Shown here: positions 45,399 to 56,380 of the stretch, in pieces
Layout of the letters: each line of letters begins with the position of its first letter
How positions within the stretch are numbered: the stretch's first letter is position 1
NCBI GenBank assembly: GCA_963995505.1
Contig: OZ023183.1
Coordinates: 21,138,671-21,202,670, forward strand
Length of the DNA: 64,000 nucleotides
Direction of reading: 5' to 3'
Origin: Hypericum androsaemum
Lineage: Eukaryota > Streptophyta > Magnoliopsida > Malpighiales > Hypericaceae
Notes under the pieces: generated by a model
Database searches by the model: none
What the model was told of the DNA's origin: nothing
The model's input: only the letters and a program-made list of their open reading frames with translations
Translations under genes and position numbers: made by a program

Positions 45399-46892
45399 TG
45401 ATGAGTGTGTAAATACTCATGTTTTGTCATATATTTTCTGCATGTTTAGTCATGATTTAAGTTATTTTCATTATGTCATGTCAAGTCTTATGATCATTTT
45501 AGTACATTTGTGTTTGGGAGTAGATTTCTACCCATTGTCATATTTTGTAGGAAAATGGAGCTCAATGAAGGCCGTTGGAGGGGTGATTTCGAGAGACTAT
45601 ATTGCAAGAGCCATAACTTTCTGCTCGAGTGTTCTAATGCATCAAATAAGATACCATTGGATAGAATGAAGAGAGATCTACATTTTTTCTTTTATAGTTG
45701 AAGCAAAATTCTAAGTTTAATAGGGTCAAAAATGTAAAATACGAAGATGCAACGAAGCTGATCAGCGACCCGGCGAGCGCCAAATACTTGGCGGGCGCCA
45801 AGTCCATTACAGAGAGTTCCATTGGCGGGCGCCAGGTCCTCGACGACAGATTTTCCGAACTTCCTTTTTAAGATGGGAACTCAATTTGTTTCAGTTATAT
45901 TCGACTTTTGGCCTCCTGTTTCGGCCTTAGGACTTAAGTTATATTATTTTCTATTATTACTTGGCCAGCAAAACTTCCAATTTAGCTTACCTCCTCTAGG
46001 TTTTCCTAATTTCTAGTTAGACTTTTGGCTATATATAGGCCTTAGTTTCTTAGGTTTAAGGAAGACCTTCTACTGCGATATTGAGACTACTTTTGATCAT
46101 TAATAAAGTCACAATTCCGGGTAGCTACGTGGAGGAGATCGGCGAGGCATGCTCGAACGACTAAGCTTTCTCTATCTTTTATGCTATTCGTTATTATACC
46201 TTCCATTAATATCATGTGCTTTATGATTATGTTTAGCGAGTAGTTCTCTTGTGAGTGCGATGCCCTAATTATGTGATTACTTGTCTATGTTGGCTACGGT
46301 TTGACTATCTTTCGCAATAGTTATCAATTGGTGATCTTAATGCCTAATCTAACTTGATCACTTAGATTATGATATTTAGTTGATAATAATAGACCGGAAG
46401 GCATTAGAATCAATGGAAGAGTCAATTGACATGTCCTTAGGTATTAATGAAGAATCTTGATACTAAGGGATAGCCCGCTAGGAGTTAACTTCATAATTGA
46501 GTTTAGCTTAGTTCTTGGTCTAATTAATGAGTGGAAGCGTTGATTAGTAATCATGAACTACTCTAGCTTAGTTTTATTCTCCTAATGAGCGGAAGCGTTA
46601 GGACACTCCGGGTACTAGTTAGAACTTCATAAAAACCATAGTCTCGACATAGATGGGTAATCCGTAAGGGTATCGTGCTCATTTATCTCCATTGATTTAC
46701 AACTCATCTTTTATTTGTGTTTTCGATCTCGTTTATTTACTTGCGACCTTTCACAACCTTATAAAACTTTAATTTCCCGGCTTCACATAATTACTTGCCT
46801 TGATTTAATGTTCAACCCTCAGTTCTAAGAACCTTACTTACCACTATACTATTTGCTTGTGCGTTTAATTGTTCGCAATTTTGCGTACATCA
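45399..46892 (+). repeat. 3' LTR of element 3
   Basis: 1494 bp, TGATGAGTGTG to GCGTACATCA, directly after the polypurine tract. It is highly similar to the 5' LTR; the TATA box is at 46030-46037. Confidence 0.92.
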
Positions 46893-47104
46893 CTCCTTTC
46901 CTTTTTCCAGCTGGTAATGACGATCTTTTTCATCATTAGTCTTTATAAACAGATAGCTTGAAAATGGGAAGACAAATTAATGCGCAGAATTTGGACGTAT
47001 AATGGTTTCCTTGTATTGATATCAACTGATCCTAACTATACTTGTATATACTGATATCTACAATATTTGACTAGATCTGGATTTTGCAAAATTGGGATTA
47101 CAAG
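46893..47104. other. 3' flank of X5
   Basis: From about 46970 this matches the shared 3' flank of the X genes; the part nearest the retrotransposon is unassigned. No Y relic is present; that part of the unit is missing beside the retrotransposon. Confidence 0.5.
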
Positions 47105-47920
47105 CTAGTGATGTAGTAGATTAAGCAGGGACACTCTGTTTTTGAGTAATCTTCGGTAGACACATTCTAATTCTTCCCCGGTTTCCTGGATGGTGGACTC
47201 CAAGGCCTCGAGTCCCTTGAGTGCGACTTGGACCTTGACAGGGCTGAACTTCTTGCCAATGAGGCTGAGCAAATCAGCATCCATCTGCGCCATATCATTA
47301 ACATCTGCTTGTTCTTCGTTGGACACCTGTCTTGAATTAACTAATTTGGACACCAGTGACCATGATTTAGATCTCGCTTTGGGAGAAATCTGAGATAGGA
47401 GGGACTCAAATATGACAAGACTTGTCTCTTCGACTTGTCGTAGTAAATCAGCCAAGCTCTTTTCTGATATGCAGTTCTTTGCTGTTCTTTTGGAACTTCC
47501 AAGACACTTGGAGATGACCTTAGTCAATCTCTTTCTCGAGACCAGGTATGCTTTGACATCATTCTCGATGCTGGATTCCTCGCCCCTTTTTCTGCGGAGG
47601 GACGATTCCAACTCCTGAATGGATTTCTTCATCTGCGAGAAAACATCTTGTGTTGTCCCACAGATATCCAGCAACCTTAGAGATCCATCCAACATCGCAT
47701 CCATATCTTTGTCGCTGTTGTGACAAGCAAGAGGCAGCTGGAGCATGTCGTCCACGCTCTCGTACAAGTCCTTGAGGCCACCAAGCTTGTAGCCCGACGG
47801 TGTAGTATCACATGCTCTCAACTGGTCCTCAACAATGGCGACAAGAGGATGGCTCTTTGAGGGTAAGCTGATAGAACGAGTGTGGAATGTGGGTTTAGAA
47901 GATTCAGAGGAGGCAGCCAT
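47105..47920 (-). CDS. DUF241 (PF03087) protein X5
   Basis: A 271-residue single-exon protein, intact, starting MAASSESSK. RSISLPSKSHP, GLKDLYESVDDMLQLPLA, LDICGTTQDVFSQMKK, SSLRRKRGEESSIENDV and a C-terminal LESTIQETGEELECVYRRLL are all present. It resembles X2 in lacking the ST insertion (ARSKSWSL) and in LDICGTT. It is the first gene of the minus-strand arm, and its promoter keeps the full TATA box (48023-48030). Unusual residues are LVNSRQVSNEE and LLHH at the end. Confidence 0.92.
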   Translation of the reverse strand: MAASSESSKPTFHTRSISLPSKSHPLVAIVEDQLRACDTTPSGYKLGGLKDLYESVDDMLQLPLACHNSDKDMDAMLDGSLRLLDICGTTQDVFSQMKKSIQELESSLRRKRGEESSIENDVKAYLVSRKRLTKVISKCLGSSKRTAKNCISEKSLADLLRQVEETSLVIFESLLSQISPKARSKSWSLVSKLVNSRQVSNEEQADVNDMAQMDADLLSLIGKKFSPVKVQVALKGLEALESTIQETGEELECVYRRLLKNRVSLLNLLHH

Positions 47921-48949
47921 TTTAGTTTTTAGCTGAAAATGTAAATTTCAAGAGAGAGACAAGTGCTTTTAACTTGGTTTTGATGTTTCTGGCTCTGTTA
48001 TGACTTAGCTATAGACCGGATGTATATATAGGATGAAGAGGAAGGCTTTAGCATCAAGTCGAATTGAGGGTATCATGTGGCTGACTTGGCGGGTCCTGCA
48101 ATTGTCGGGTGTTGGGGGGAGAATCAATCACTAAAATAAATACTGAGATACTATAATTATGAAGTTGCACGAGCAAGATGCCACCCCATCTCCCAGACAG
48201 AAGAAGACTCCGCCCTAGTTTTCTATTTGATTGGATATTGAGCTGCAGATTTACGCAGATCTCAAGGCCTTTGAAGATGAGGTTCTTGGAGGCAAGAGGA
48301 ATCTTGGACAGCCTATCGAACTCACCATCTAAATCTCATGTGTGTTTTGATCTGGATCGTTATCAGGTCAACGCTTCTCGAGTTACCCGTGTGGCTGGTG
48401 TCTCTATTGTCTTGCACCCGATGGCTGCCACTCCAAAAACTTGGTCTTTCATCAGAAATCCATCTGGATGTTTTAACGAACTTTTTTGGTGCAAGTATAT
48501 TTGAGCTATTGGATTTCCAGCAGAAAACAAACTTGAGAAGCTGTATCAACTTATAGGAGCAATCAGTATCATCTTATGTTTCTCAAATGTAGAAGAGTAC
48601 ATACACTTGGCATCATGTCCATAATTTCAGAACCGGTTGAACCTGTGTCGAGTTCAGAATTATGTTATTCTTCTTACAAATTTTTTAGCAATTTTGCAAT
48701 ACTATTGCATGAGTATACAAGATGCCATTTGCTTACTAACTCCAAATTTGTTTTAATCAGTCGAAGGCCAATCAAACAACTAGATGTTACAATTGTAATG
48801 AGGGGTGAAAAGAGTCAATTTTCTTGTATAAAACTATCTCTATTGATCTCATGTTATACGAATTTCTGTACAATATATATCGTTTGCAAAACTTTGATCT
48901 CAACATCATAGGATTTCTGCAGGTACATATAAAGATCTGCGATTAGTGA
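47921..48949. other. Shared upstream flank of X5
   Basis: This is the repeated intergenic block in reverse orientation, with the X5 TATA box at 48023-48030. Plus-strand frames at 48178-48504 and 48576-48911 correspond to minus-strand frames before X3 and plus-strand frames before X7. No domain is recognised. Confidence 0.55.
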
Positions 48950-50610
48950 CTGAGAACATCGAGTTTGGAAACTCCGACTTTGAGGAGCTACTTGTAGATA
49001 GACTCCAACTCCTCTTCTGCCTCCTAAATGGTTTCCTTCAAGTACACTTTAGCATTGTTAGAATCTGATTTGTGATTCGATTCGTAAAAAAATCGATTCG
49101 TAAAACAATCGATTCGATTCATCCCAAATTCGGTTCGTCCAGAGACAAAATTGAATACAGTTCAAGATTTGTAAAATTCGTCGAACCAGACATTTGATCC
49201 GAATTCCTCAGTTATGTGTAAATAAAATATAAAATAAATAAATTAGGATTGATTTGAAAGGGAGAAAAATATTGGAAAATTAAAATTTGAATGCACCCGC
49301 CCTGTTTCCCGTGAAGTCCCATCTGTGTGAATCCTGACGATGAGCGTCAGGCGGCCAAGCTGTCCCATTTTTTCTTAGGTAAGACCCACAGTTGGGCTCC
49401 TGATTGTTTTACATTTTTAGTGTTTTTTTATAAATTCAAGTTTACTTCAAAACACTATTAATACTCCCTTCCATTTTTCAAAATTTGCACAATCCAATCT
49501 TAATTCTACTTCTTTCTATTGATAATTCGATCTATATAAGTTCTCTCTCAAAATTTACTAATTAGCTATATTAGTCATACTATTAGTCATATTTACTAGT
49601 CGCGTTACTATTTAATTATGTCATCAAGTGATGCAAACGAGACATTAACATCCAATATATATAATTCGGGAGGTGAAATTGAGGTCTAATATATGCAACT
49701 CAGAAAATTCACTATTAGGCAATTCACATATCTAGGCGGTTATCAGAATGGTCCTTTTGGTTAGGATTGTCTACTAGGTTATGCCTACAAGACGATGTAT
49801 ATCAACTCTATGGCGTGGCATTTGTACGTGCTGCTCTTTGTGTTCATCTAGGCAATCTCAATGTTTGCTGTCCTAATTGCTTCCTGTACAATCTGAACGT
49901 CACCATGTACAGTTTATTTTGGTGAAATGAATTTATTTACCTTTCAAAAAAAACAATATCAAAAAAAGTTGTTAGTTGGGAAGTGGATATTGAAAATTAT
50001 GCTTATGGTAACAAATTATGCAACTCTGAAATTATGTTTCTGACATAATATTTAATATAATCCACATAACTTTGAATTAATCCAAGCAACAAACATCAAA
50101 TCATTCAGTTTCAAAATACAAGATATAAAAATATTATCTTGCTTTAGGATTGAAATCATAACTTTTACCATACTATAAATCAACAAATTGTGATTTGCCT
50201 AAGTTCAATTTAAGATGTTGATTTATTTAACAAGTTATTAACCAATAATTAAGATAAGAGGAATAAAATAAACACAAATATTTCTTGCAATGTTATGGTA
50301 GTATGAACCATAACCCTAACCCTAAGAAGAATTAATCTGAATTCGATTTGAATTCGATCCAAATTATGCGGTTCACAATTCGTATTCGAATTTTGTCCTT
50401 GAACGAATCGAATACAATTCATGGTTTTGATGAATTTGAATTTGTGCAAATTCGAATATACCTCCAGGGCTTCCAATCCTTTCAGCACTTCCTGCATCCG
50501 GAAAGAATCCAGCTTTTGTTTGACTTGAGGACGAACAAGTCAGCATCCAGCCTCTCCAATTCACCGGTTTCAACTCGTTGGCTTGATTTGCGTTTCGGTT
50601 GCAACATTAG
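48950..50610 (-). pseudogene. Y relic of the X6 unit, split by an insertion
   Basis: Minus-strand sequence at 50461-50610 encodes LQPKRKSSQRVETGELERLDADLFV and then the GLEALE segment. The C-terminal part (QEAEEELESIYK-like) lies at about 48960-49040. The two are separated by the unclassified insertion 49041-50460. Stops and frame changes exclude function. Confidence 0.75.
49041..50460 (-). mobile_element. Unclassified insertion in Y relic (copy 2), with LINE tail inside
   Basis: Same site and orientation relative to Y as at 33414-34585. Flanking pentamers on the + strand are CCTTC (49036-49040) and CCTCC (50461-50465). Compared with copy 1 it contains an extra segment at about 49720-49955 ending TTTACCTTTCAAAAAAAA, the typical 3' end of a plant LINE. 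Confidence 0.6.
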
Positions 50611-50817
50611 AAACAGATTAAGGTCGAACCTATCTCTATATTTTTTCCAGGTAACATCAATCATTTTTCATTATTAGACCGCGTAAACATATGACATTAA
50701 TACGGAAGCCAAAGTCCTGAGATAAGCATTTCAATCCTAACTATACTTGTATGTATCATCGTATCTACAATTTGTGACTAGATTTGGATTGGACAAAACT
50801 GGAATAATGACTAGAAG
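50611..50817. other. 3' flank of X6
   Basis: Shared 3' flank of the X genes, reverse orientation; nothing else is seen. Confidence 0.45.
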
Positions 50818-51633
50818 CTAGTGTTGTAGTAGATTAAGCAGGGACACTCTGGCTTTGAGTAATCTCCGGTAGACACATTCCAATTCTTCCTCGATTTCTT
50901 GGATGGTGGACTCCAATGCCTCGAGTCACTTGAGTGTGTCTTGGACCTTGACAGGGTTGAACTTCTTGCCAATGAGGCTGAGCAAATCAGAATCCAGCTG
51001 CGCCGTATCATGGACATCCGATTGTTCTTCGTTGGACACTTGCCTTGACATCACAAACTTGGACATCAGTGACCACGATCTAGATCTCGCTTTGGGAGAC
51101 ATCTGGGATAGGAGGGACTCGAATATCGCCAGACTGGTCTCTTCGATTTGTCGTAGCAAATCAGCCAAGCTCTTTGCTGCTCCGCAGTTCTTTTTTGTAC
51201 TTTTGGAACTCTCAAGACACTTGGAGATAACCTTACTTAATCTCTTTCTCGAGACCATGTACGCCTTGACATCGTTCTCGATGCTGGACTCCTCTCCCCT
51301 TTTCCTACGGAGGGACGATTCCAACTCCTGAACCGATTTCTTCATTTGCGAGAAAACATCTTGTGTTGTCTCACAGAGATCCAGCAACCTTAGAGATCCA
51401 TCCAACATCGCATCCATATCTTTGTCACAACAGTGACAAGCAAGTGGCAACTGGAGCATATCGTCCACGCTCTCGTACAAATCCTTGAGGCCACCAAGCT
51501 TGTAGCCCGACGGTGTTGTATCACACGCTCTCAACTGGTCCTCAACAATGGTGACAAGAGGATGGCTCTTTGAGGGTAAGCTGATAGAACGAATGTGGAA
51601 TGTGGATTTAGAAGATTCAGAAGAGGCTGCCAT
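50818..51633 (-). pseudogene. DUF241 gene X6 with premature stop
   Basis: The start MAASSESSKSTF at 51633 and the body match X2 and X5. A TGA at about 50926-50928, where paralogues have GGA (LKGLEALES), ends the frame after 235 residues. The remaining 35 codons, with the C-terminal coiled coil and LLNLLQ end, can still be read to the ancestral stop at 50818. The frame is otherwise open, so a recently truncated gene is as likely as a full pseudogene. The TATA box is changed to TATATAC within CCTGTATATACATCC. Confidence 0.85.
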
Positions 51634-52673
51634 TTTTAGTTTTTGGCTAATAATGTAGATTCTAGAGGGAGACAAGTACTATTAACTTGGTTTTGAGGTT
51701 TCTGGCTGTGTCCTGACTTAGCTATAGACCGGATGTATATACAGGAAGATGAGGAAGGCCTTGGCATGTGGGTCATCATCAAGCCGAATTGAGGGCATCA
51801 TGTGGCTGACTTGGCGGGTCCTGCAATGTCTCCTAACTGTCGGACGTTGAGGGCAAAACCAATCACTAAAATAAATACTGAGGTGTTATAATTATGAAGT
51901 TGCACGAGCAAGATGCCACCCCATCTCTCAGGCAGGAGAAGACTCCGTCTTAGTTTTCTATTCCATTGGAAATTGAGCTTCCGATATTTACACAGATCTC
52001 AACGCCTTTGATGTGAAGATGAGGAGGCAAGAGGAATCTGGACAGACTATCGACCCCACCATCTAAATCTCATGTGTGTTTTGATCTGGATCGTTATCAG
52101 GTCAACTCTTCTCAAGTTGCCCGTGTGGCTCGTGACTATACTGTCTTGCACCTGATGGCTGCCACTCCAAAAACGTGGTCTTTCATCAGAAATCCATCTG
52201 AATGTTTAAACAACGATTTTTTTTTTTGGGTGCAAATATATTGTAGCTATTGGATTGCCAGCAGAAAACTAACTTAAGAATCGGTATCAACCTATAGGAG
52301 CAATCAGTATCATCTTATGTTTCTCAAATGCAAAAAAGTACAGACACCTTATTATCATGTCTATTATTTTAGAACCGGTTGAACCTGAGTCGAGTTCATA
52401 ATTCTGTTATTCGTCCAACAATTTTTTCACTAGTTTTGCAGTTTCAGCATACAATACTATTGCATGAGCACACAGTATGCCATTTGCTTACTGACTCCAA
52501 ATTTGTTTTAATGAGTCAAAGGCCAATCAAACAACTAGATGTTGCAATTGTAATGAGGGGTGAAAAGAGTCAATTTTCTTGTATAAAAGTATATCTATTG
52601 ATCTCATGTTATACGAATTTCTGTACAATGTGTATCATTTACAAAACTTTGATCTAGGATCTCTGGAGGTTAA
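51634..52673. other. Shared upstream flank of X6
   Basis: Reverse-orientation copy of the repeated intergenic block, with small deletions. It ends at the GTTAA target site of the solo LTR (52669-52673). No gene is evident. Confidence 0.5.
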
Positions 52674-53974
52674 TGACGAGCATGTCGAGGCCCCTCAAAA
52701 TAAACCGATATTTTACGATTCGCAAACTTGTAGTAAGCAAGGAAAAATACCGAGTCAGTTCCAAGGAGCGACGAATACTCAATTAATCTAACTAATAACA
52801 CAAAAATAAAAGGGAGATTTTTGGTGAGATTCAAGATCGTACGAAATCAACAAACACAAAAGAGAGTTGTAAGAATAAAAATCAATGAGAGAAAAGTGGC
52901 AGATTCGAGATCGGAGTACCACGATTATGTTGGTTGATCATTGGATCACAAAAAATAATCTAACACATGTAACAAGTAGGTGTAAATCTCCCGCAACCGC
53001 AAAGAGACCACAAATATCCAACAATCAACTAGTCAAACGACCGCCTAACTAGTTGTTTATCACCTAATAGACAGAATATCAATCGATTTCTATTCTATAA
53101 GATAATAGCATTAAGAATAGATATTCCTACTCCTAGCGATTATACTCAAAACCTTGGTATCTACAAACTAGCCTTACTTATTCCTAGTTAATTAGTCTGG
53201 TAACGACCGTTCCTCGCTAAATTAACTTTGCTCCTAGTTCAATTCCTAACTGTAACCGCTAATTAAAAATCGAAGGTAAATCTGTTCAAGAATAAATTCA
53301 CAAATGCAAACCATTCAAGACCAATAATAAGCACAAAGAAATAAGTAAATACTACTGAGATAGATTAATAAAACCAATATCCTCACGACCAAAACCTGTC
53401 TCCTCCCTCGAATCAACCTAGAGGATTAGTTCCTCATAGTCATGACAAAGCCAAAATAATGTCTAGTTCTCTGGAATGAAATTTTTTTTGTAAAAATAAG
53501 TCTAGAGGGTTATATATAAGTCCTCCTAAGTATAAAAATCTAGAGAAGTCGTTTCGAGAGTCCTCCACGATGCAGAAACCGAATTTCCAATATTGCCCCG
53601 AATATTCGTCAATAAAATCTGCCAGATCAGTCTTCAGTGTTTTGGACATAACTTCCTCTTTAGACATCTGATTCACGCGTTCTTTATATTCACGGAAAGA
53701 GGAAAGAAAGTTCTTCAATTTCTTGTCTAATAGGCGTCCTTTAATTCGGTCCCAAAATTGACCAAAATGCCCTTCCAAGTCAGCTGTCCCTGTTGGACTC
53801 CTTCTTCAAGTATAATTTCTTTCTAAATTTGCCTCATTTCCTTACAATTTAGCACAAAGAACCTATTAGTCACCCAAAACTAAAATATTTACTAGAATAA
53901 TACTAAAATAAAGACAACCATGCAAAAATGACTCAAAATCCTATGCGTTTAATGCGTATTTTAGACACACATCA
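52674..53974 (-). mobile_element. Solo LTR with perfect 5-bp target duplication
   Basis: On the minus strand the 1301-bp unit starts TGATGTGTGTCTAAAATACG and ends CATGCTCGTCA. GTTAA flanks it at 52669-52673 and 53975-53979. Paralogous units are continuous across this point, so nothing else was inserted. Size and TG...CA ends suggest a Ty3/gypsy element of the Tat/Athila type. The minus-strand frame 53440-53778 lies inside it and is not a gene. Confidence 0.88.
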
Positions 53975-54007
53975 GTTAACATAAAGATCTGCGACTAGTG
54001 ACAGAGA

Positions 54008-54091
54008 ACATCGAGTATGGAAACTCTGACTTTGAACATCGAGTATGGAAACTCTGACTTTGAACATCGAGTATGGAAACTCTGACTTTGA
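54008..54091. repeat. 28-bp tandem repeat, three copies
   Basis: ACATCGAGTATGGAAACTCT plus GACTTTGA is repeated exactly at 54008-54035, 54036-54063 and 54064-54091. The equivalent place near X5/X6 (about 48955) has one copy. It lies at the C-terminal end of the Y relic. Confidence 0.92.
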
Positions 54092-54138
54092 GGAGCTACG
54101 ACTCCAACTCCTCTTCTGCCTCCTGAACGATTCCCTCC

Positions 54139-55920
54139 CAAGTACATTTGACCATTGTTAAAATCTGATTCGTGATTCGATTTGATTCGATTCATCTCAA
54201 ATTTCAATTTGAAAGGGGGAAAACATGGAAAAATTGAAATTAGAATACCCGCGACCCGTTTCCCGTTACCCGTGAAGTCCCATCTCCGGTAATCCTGACA
54301 ATGAGCATCAGGCAGCCAAGCTGTCCCATTTCTTCTCAGGTAGAACCCGAGTCGTTTTATTTTTTTGGTTTTTTTAATTTTTTTATAAACTCAAATATAC
54401 TTCAAAACAAATAAATACTCCCTTCCATTTTTCAAATTTACACAATCTCATCTTAATTCTCTACTTCTTTCTATTGATAATTTGATCTATATAAGCTCTC
54501 TCTCAAAGTTTACTTGTTAGCTATATTAGTCATACTATTAGTCATATTATTAGCCACATTACTATTTAATTATGTTATCAAGTGAGGCAAACGAGACATT
54601 AATATTCAATATATGTAACTTAAGAAGTGACATTGATGTCCTATATATGCAACTCAGAAAATTTACTATTAGGCAATTTGAAAATGTTAAAAAAAGTTGC
54701 TAGTCGGGAAGCCGATATTGGAGATCATGGTAACAAATTATACAATCTAAAATTATGCTTCTAACATAATTTTTAAGAAAATTACTATCAGATCCTTGGT
54801 CTAGGTCATAATTACCAGTAGGGTCCCTACTATTTGAAAAATTATTTTGCTATCCTCGCTCTTTGAAAATGTTTAAATGTTGGTCTCGAGCCTCTGACTG
54901 ACGTCAGCAGTAACTTTTTTAATGGAAATGACCTATATCTCTTAAGGGTTGGAGAAGAGGACATGGGTCGAAGATAGGGGTTGGCTCCGTTGTTCGCGAT
55001 GGGCTCTATTGTTTATGGGAGCGGCCATGGACGATGGTGAGCTTAAGGACGAGAGAGACTAAGGTTTTGTCAATGTTACTTGGAGATTCTTAGTTGTAGA
55101 TTTTTTAGCTTAATTGCAGATCCTCACTCTGGCATATTGAGGTTGTCAAGGATCTCAGGGTTGATTTATGAGCTTGAAGATGATGGCTTCTTGGAGCTCC
55201 TTGGAGACAGAGGTGGCTTCAATTGCTGAGAAGAAGATTGCTTCTTCGAGATTGAGATGTCGACGGAGCTATGTTTGGGAGGCTCTATAGCCGGAGATAT
55301 GACCGCAGAAGACGGCATGGGCAAAAGATAAGGGTATAATTGTCTTTTTTAATAAAATGATAATAAACTAGTTGCTGACGTTTGCCAGGGACCCGAGACC
55401 AACATTTAAAAAAAGAGCGAGGAACGGCAAAATAATTTTTCAAATAGCAAAGACCCTATTAGTAATTATGACATAGACCAGGGACCTAAGAGTAATTTTT
55501 AATATAATCCACATAACCTTGGATTCATCCAAGCACCAAACATCAAATCATTTAGTTTCAAAATGCAAGATATAAAATTCTCATCTTGCTTTAATTTTTA
55601 CTATACTCTAAATCAACAAATTATGGTTTGTTTAAATTCATTTTAAGATGTTGATTCATTTAACAACTTATTAAACAAGATAAGAGGAATAAAATAAACA
55701 CAAACTTCTTGCAATATTATGCCAGTATAAACCTTAACCCTAAGGCCTAATCCTAACCCTAACCTTAAGAAGAATTAATTTGAATTGAATTCGAATTTGC
55801 TTCAAATTTGACAGTTCAAAATTCGTATTCAAATTTGTCCTTGGACGAATCAAATACAGTTCATGATTTTGATAAATTTGAATTCGAATTCGTTTTGAAT
55901 TCGAACAATGATCATGTCTA
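54139..55920 (-). mobile_element. Unclassified insertion in Y relic (copy 3), with nested Mutator-like element
   Basis: Flanked by CCTCC on both sides (54134-54138 and 55921-55925). Without the nested element at 54777-55492 it is close in length to copy 1 and lies at the same site of Y. Confidence 0.65.
54777..55492. mobile_element. Mutator-like non-autonomous element with 10-bp direct repeat
   Basis: TAATTTTTAA flanks the insert at 54767-54776 and 55493-55502. The ends pair: left CTATCAGATCCTTGGTCTAG, right complement CTCTTAGGTCCCTGGTCTAT. Inner segments (AAAAATTATTTTGC) pair too. Copies 1 and 2 of the host element lack it. The interior (about 54950-55330) has no named gene. Confidence 0.72.
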
Positions 55921-56077
55921 CCTCCAAGGTTTCCAATCCTTCCATTACTTTCTGCATCCGGAAAGAATCCAGCTTTTTCTTTGACTTGAGGACGAACACG
56001 TCAGCATCCAGTCTCTCTAATTCACCGGTATCAACTCGTTGGCTTGATTTGTTTTTCGGTTGCAACATTAGAAACAC

Positions 56078-56380
56078 ATTAAGGTCGAATCTATCTCTAT
56101 ATTTTTTCCAGGCAACATCAAATCATTTTTCGTTATTAGACCGTGTTAGCAGATGACATTAATACGGAAGCTGAAGTCCTGAGAAAAGCCAATCTCTGAC
56201 AATAGATGATAAATCTTGTAAGGAAAGAGACATGCCAATGGTACGTAAAGTGACTCAGAATTTGGACGTAAAGTGATTTCCTTGTATTGATATCAACTAA
56301 TCCTAACTATACTTGTATGTATCGTATCTACAATTTTTGGCCAGATTTAGATTTTACAAAACTGGAAGAATGACTACAAG
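56078..56380. other. 3' flank of X7
   Basis: Shared X 3' flank in reverse orientation. It contains the sequence that surrounds the composite insertion point of the X3 unit (ATAAATCTTGTAAGGAAAGA), here uninterrupted. Confidence 0.5.

Larger units (their letters stand above)
39664..46892 (+). mobile_element. Non-autonomous Athila-type retrotransposon, element 3 (gag-protease only)
   Basis: A complete 7.2 kb element: 5' LTR, primer-binding site, gag and protease, non-coding 3' region, polypurine tract (45366-45396) and 3' LTR. RT, RNase H and integrase are absent: the reading frame stops after protease, and the next 40-60 bp already match the sequence just after pol in element 1. Flanking pentamers CCCCT (39659-39663) and CTCCT (46893-46897) match at four of five bases, a plausible target duplication. 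Movement would require proteins supplied by an autonomous relative. Confidence 0.88.
54092..56077 (-). pseudogene. Y relic of the X7 unit, split by an insertion
   Basis: Minus-strand bases 55921-56077 encode LQPKNKSSQRVDTGELERLDADVFVLKSKKKLDSFRMQKVMEGLETLE. The C-terminal continuation is at 54092-54133. The unclassified insertion 54139-55920 lies between. Confidence 0.75.

Noticed and set aside
50903..51331. Plus-strand frame opposite X6 (similar ones lie opposite X2, X4, X5 and X7)
   Set aside because: Present opposite every X gene because the X codons are conserved; no independent evidence.
53440..53778. 112-codon minus-strand frame
   Set aside because: Lies inside the solo LTR and has no domain.
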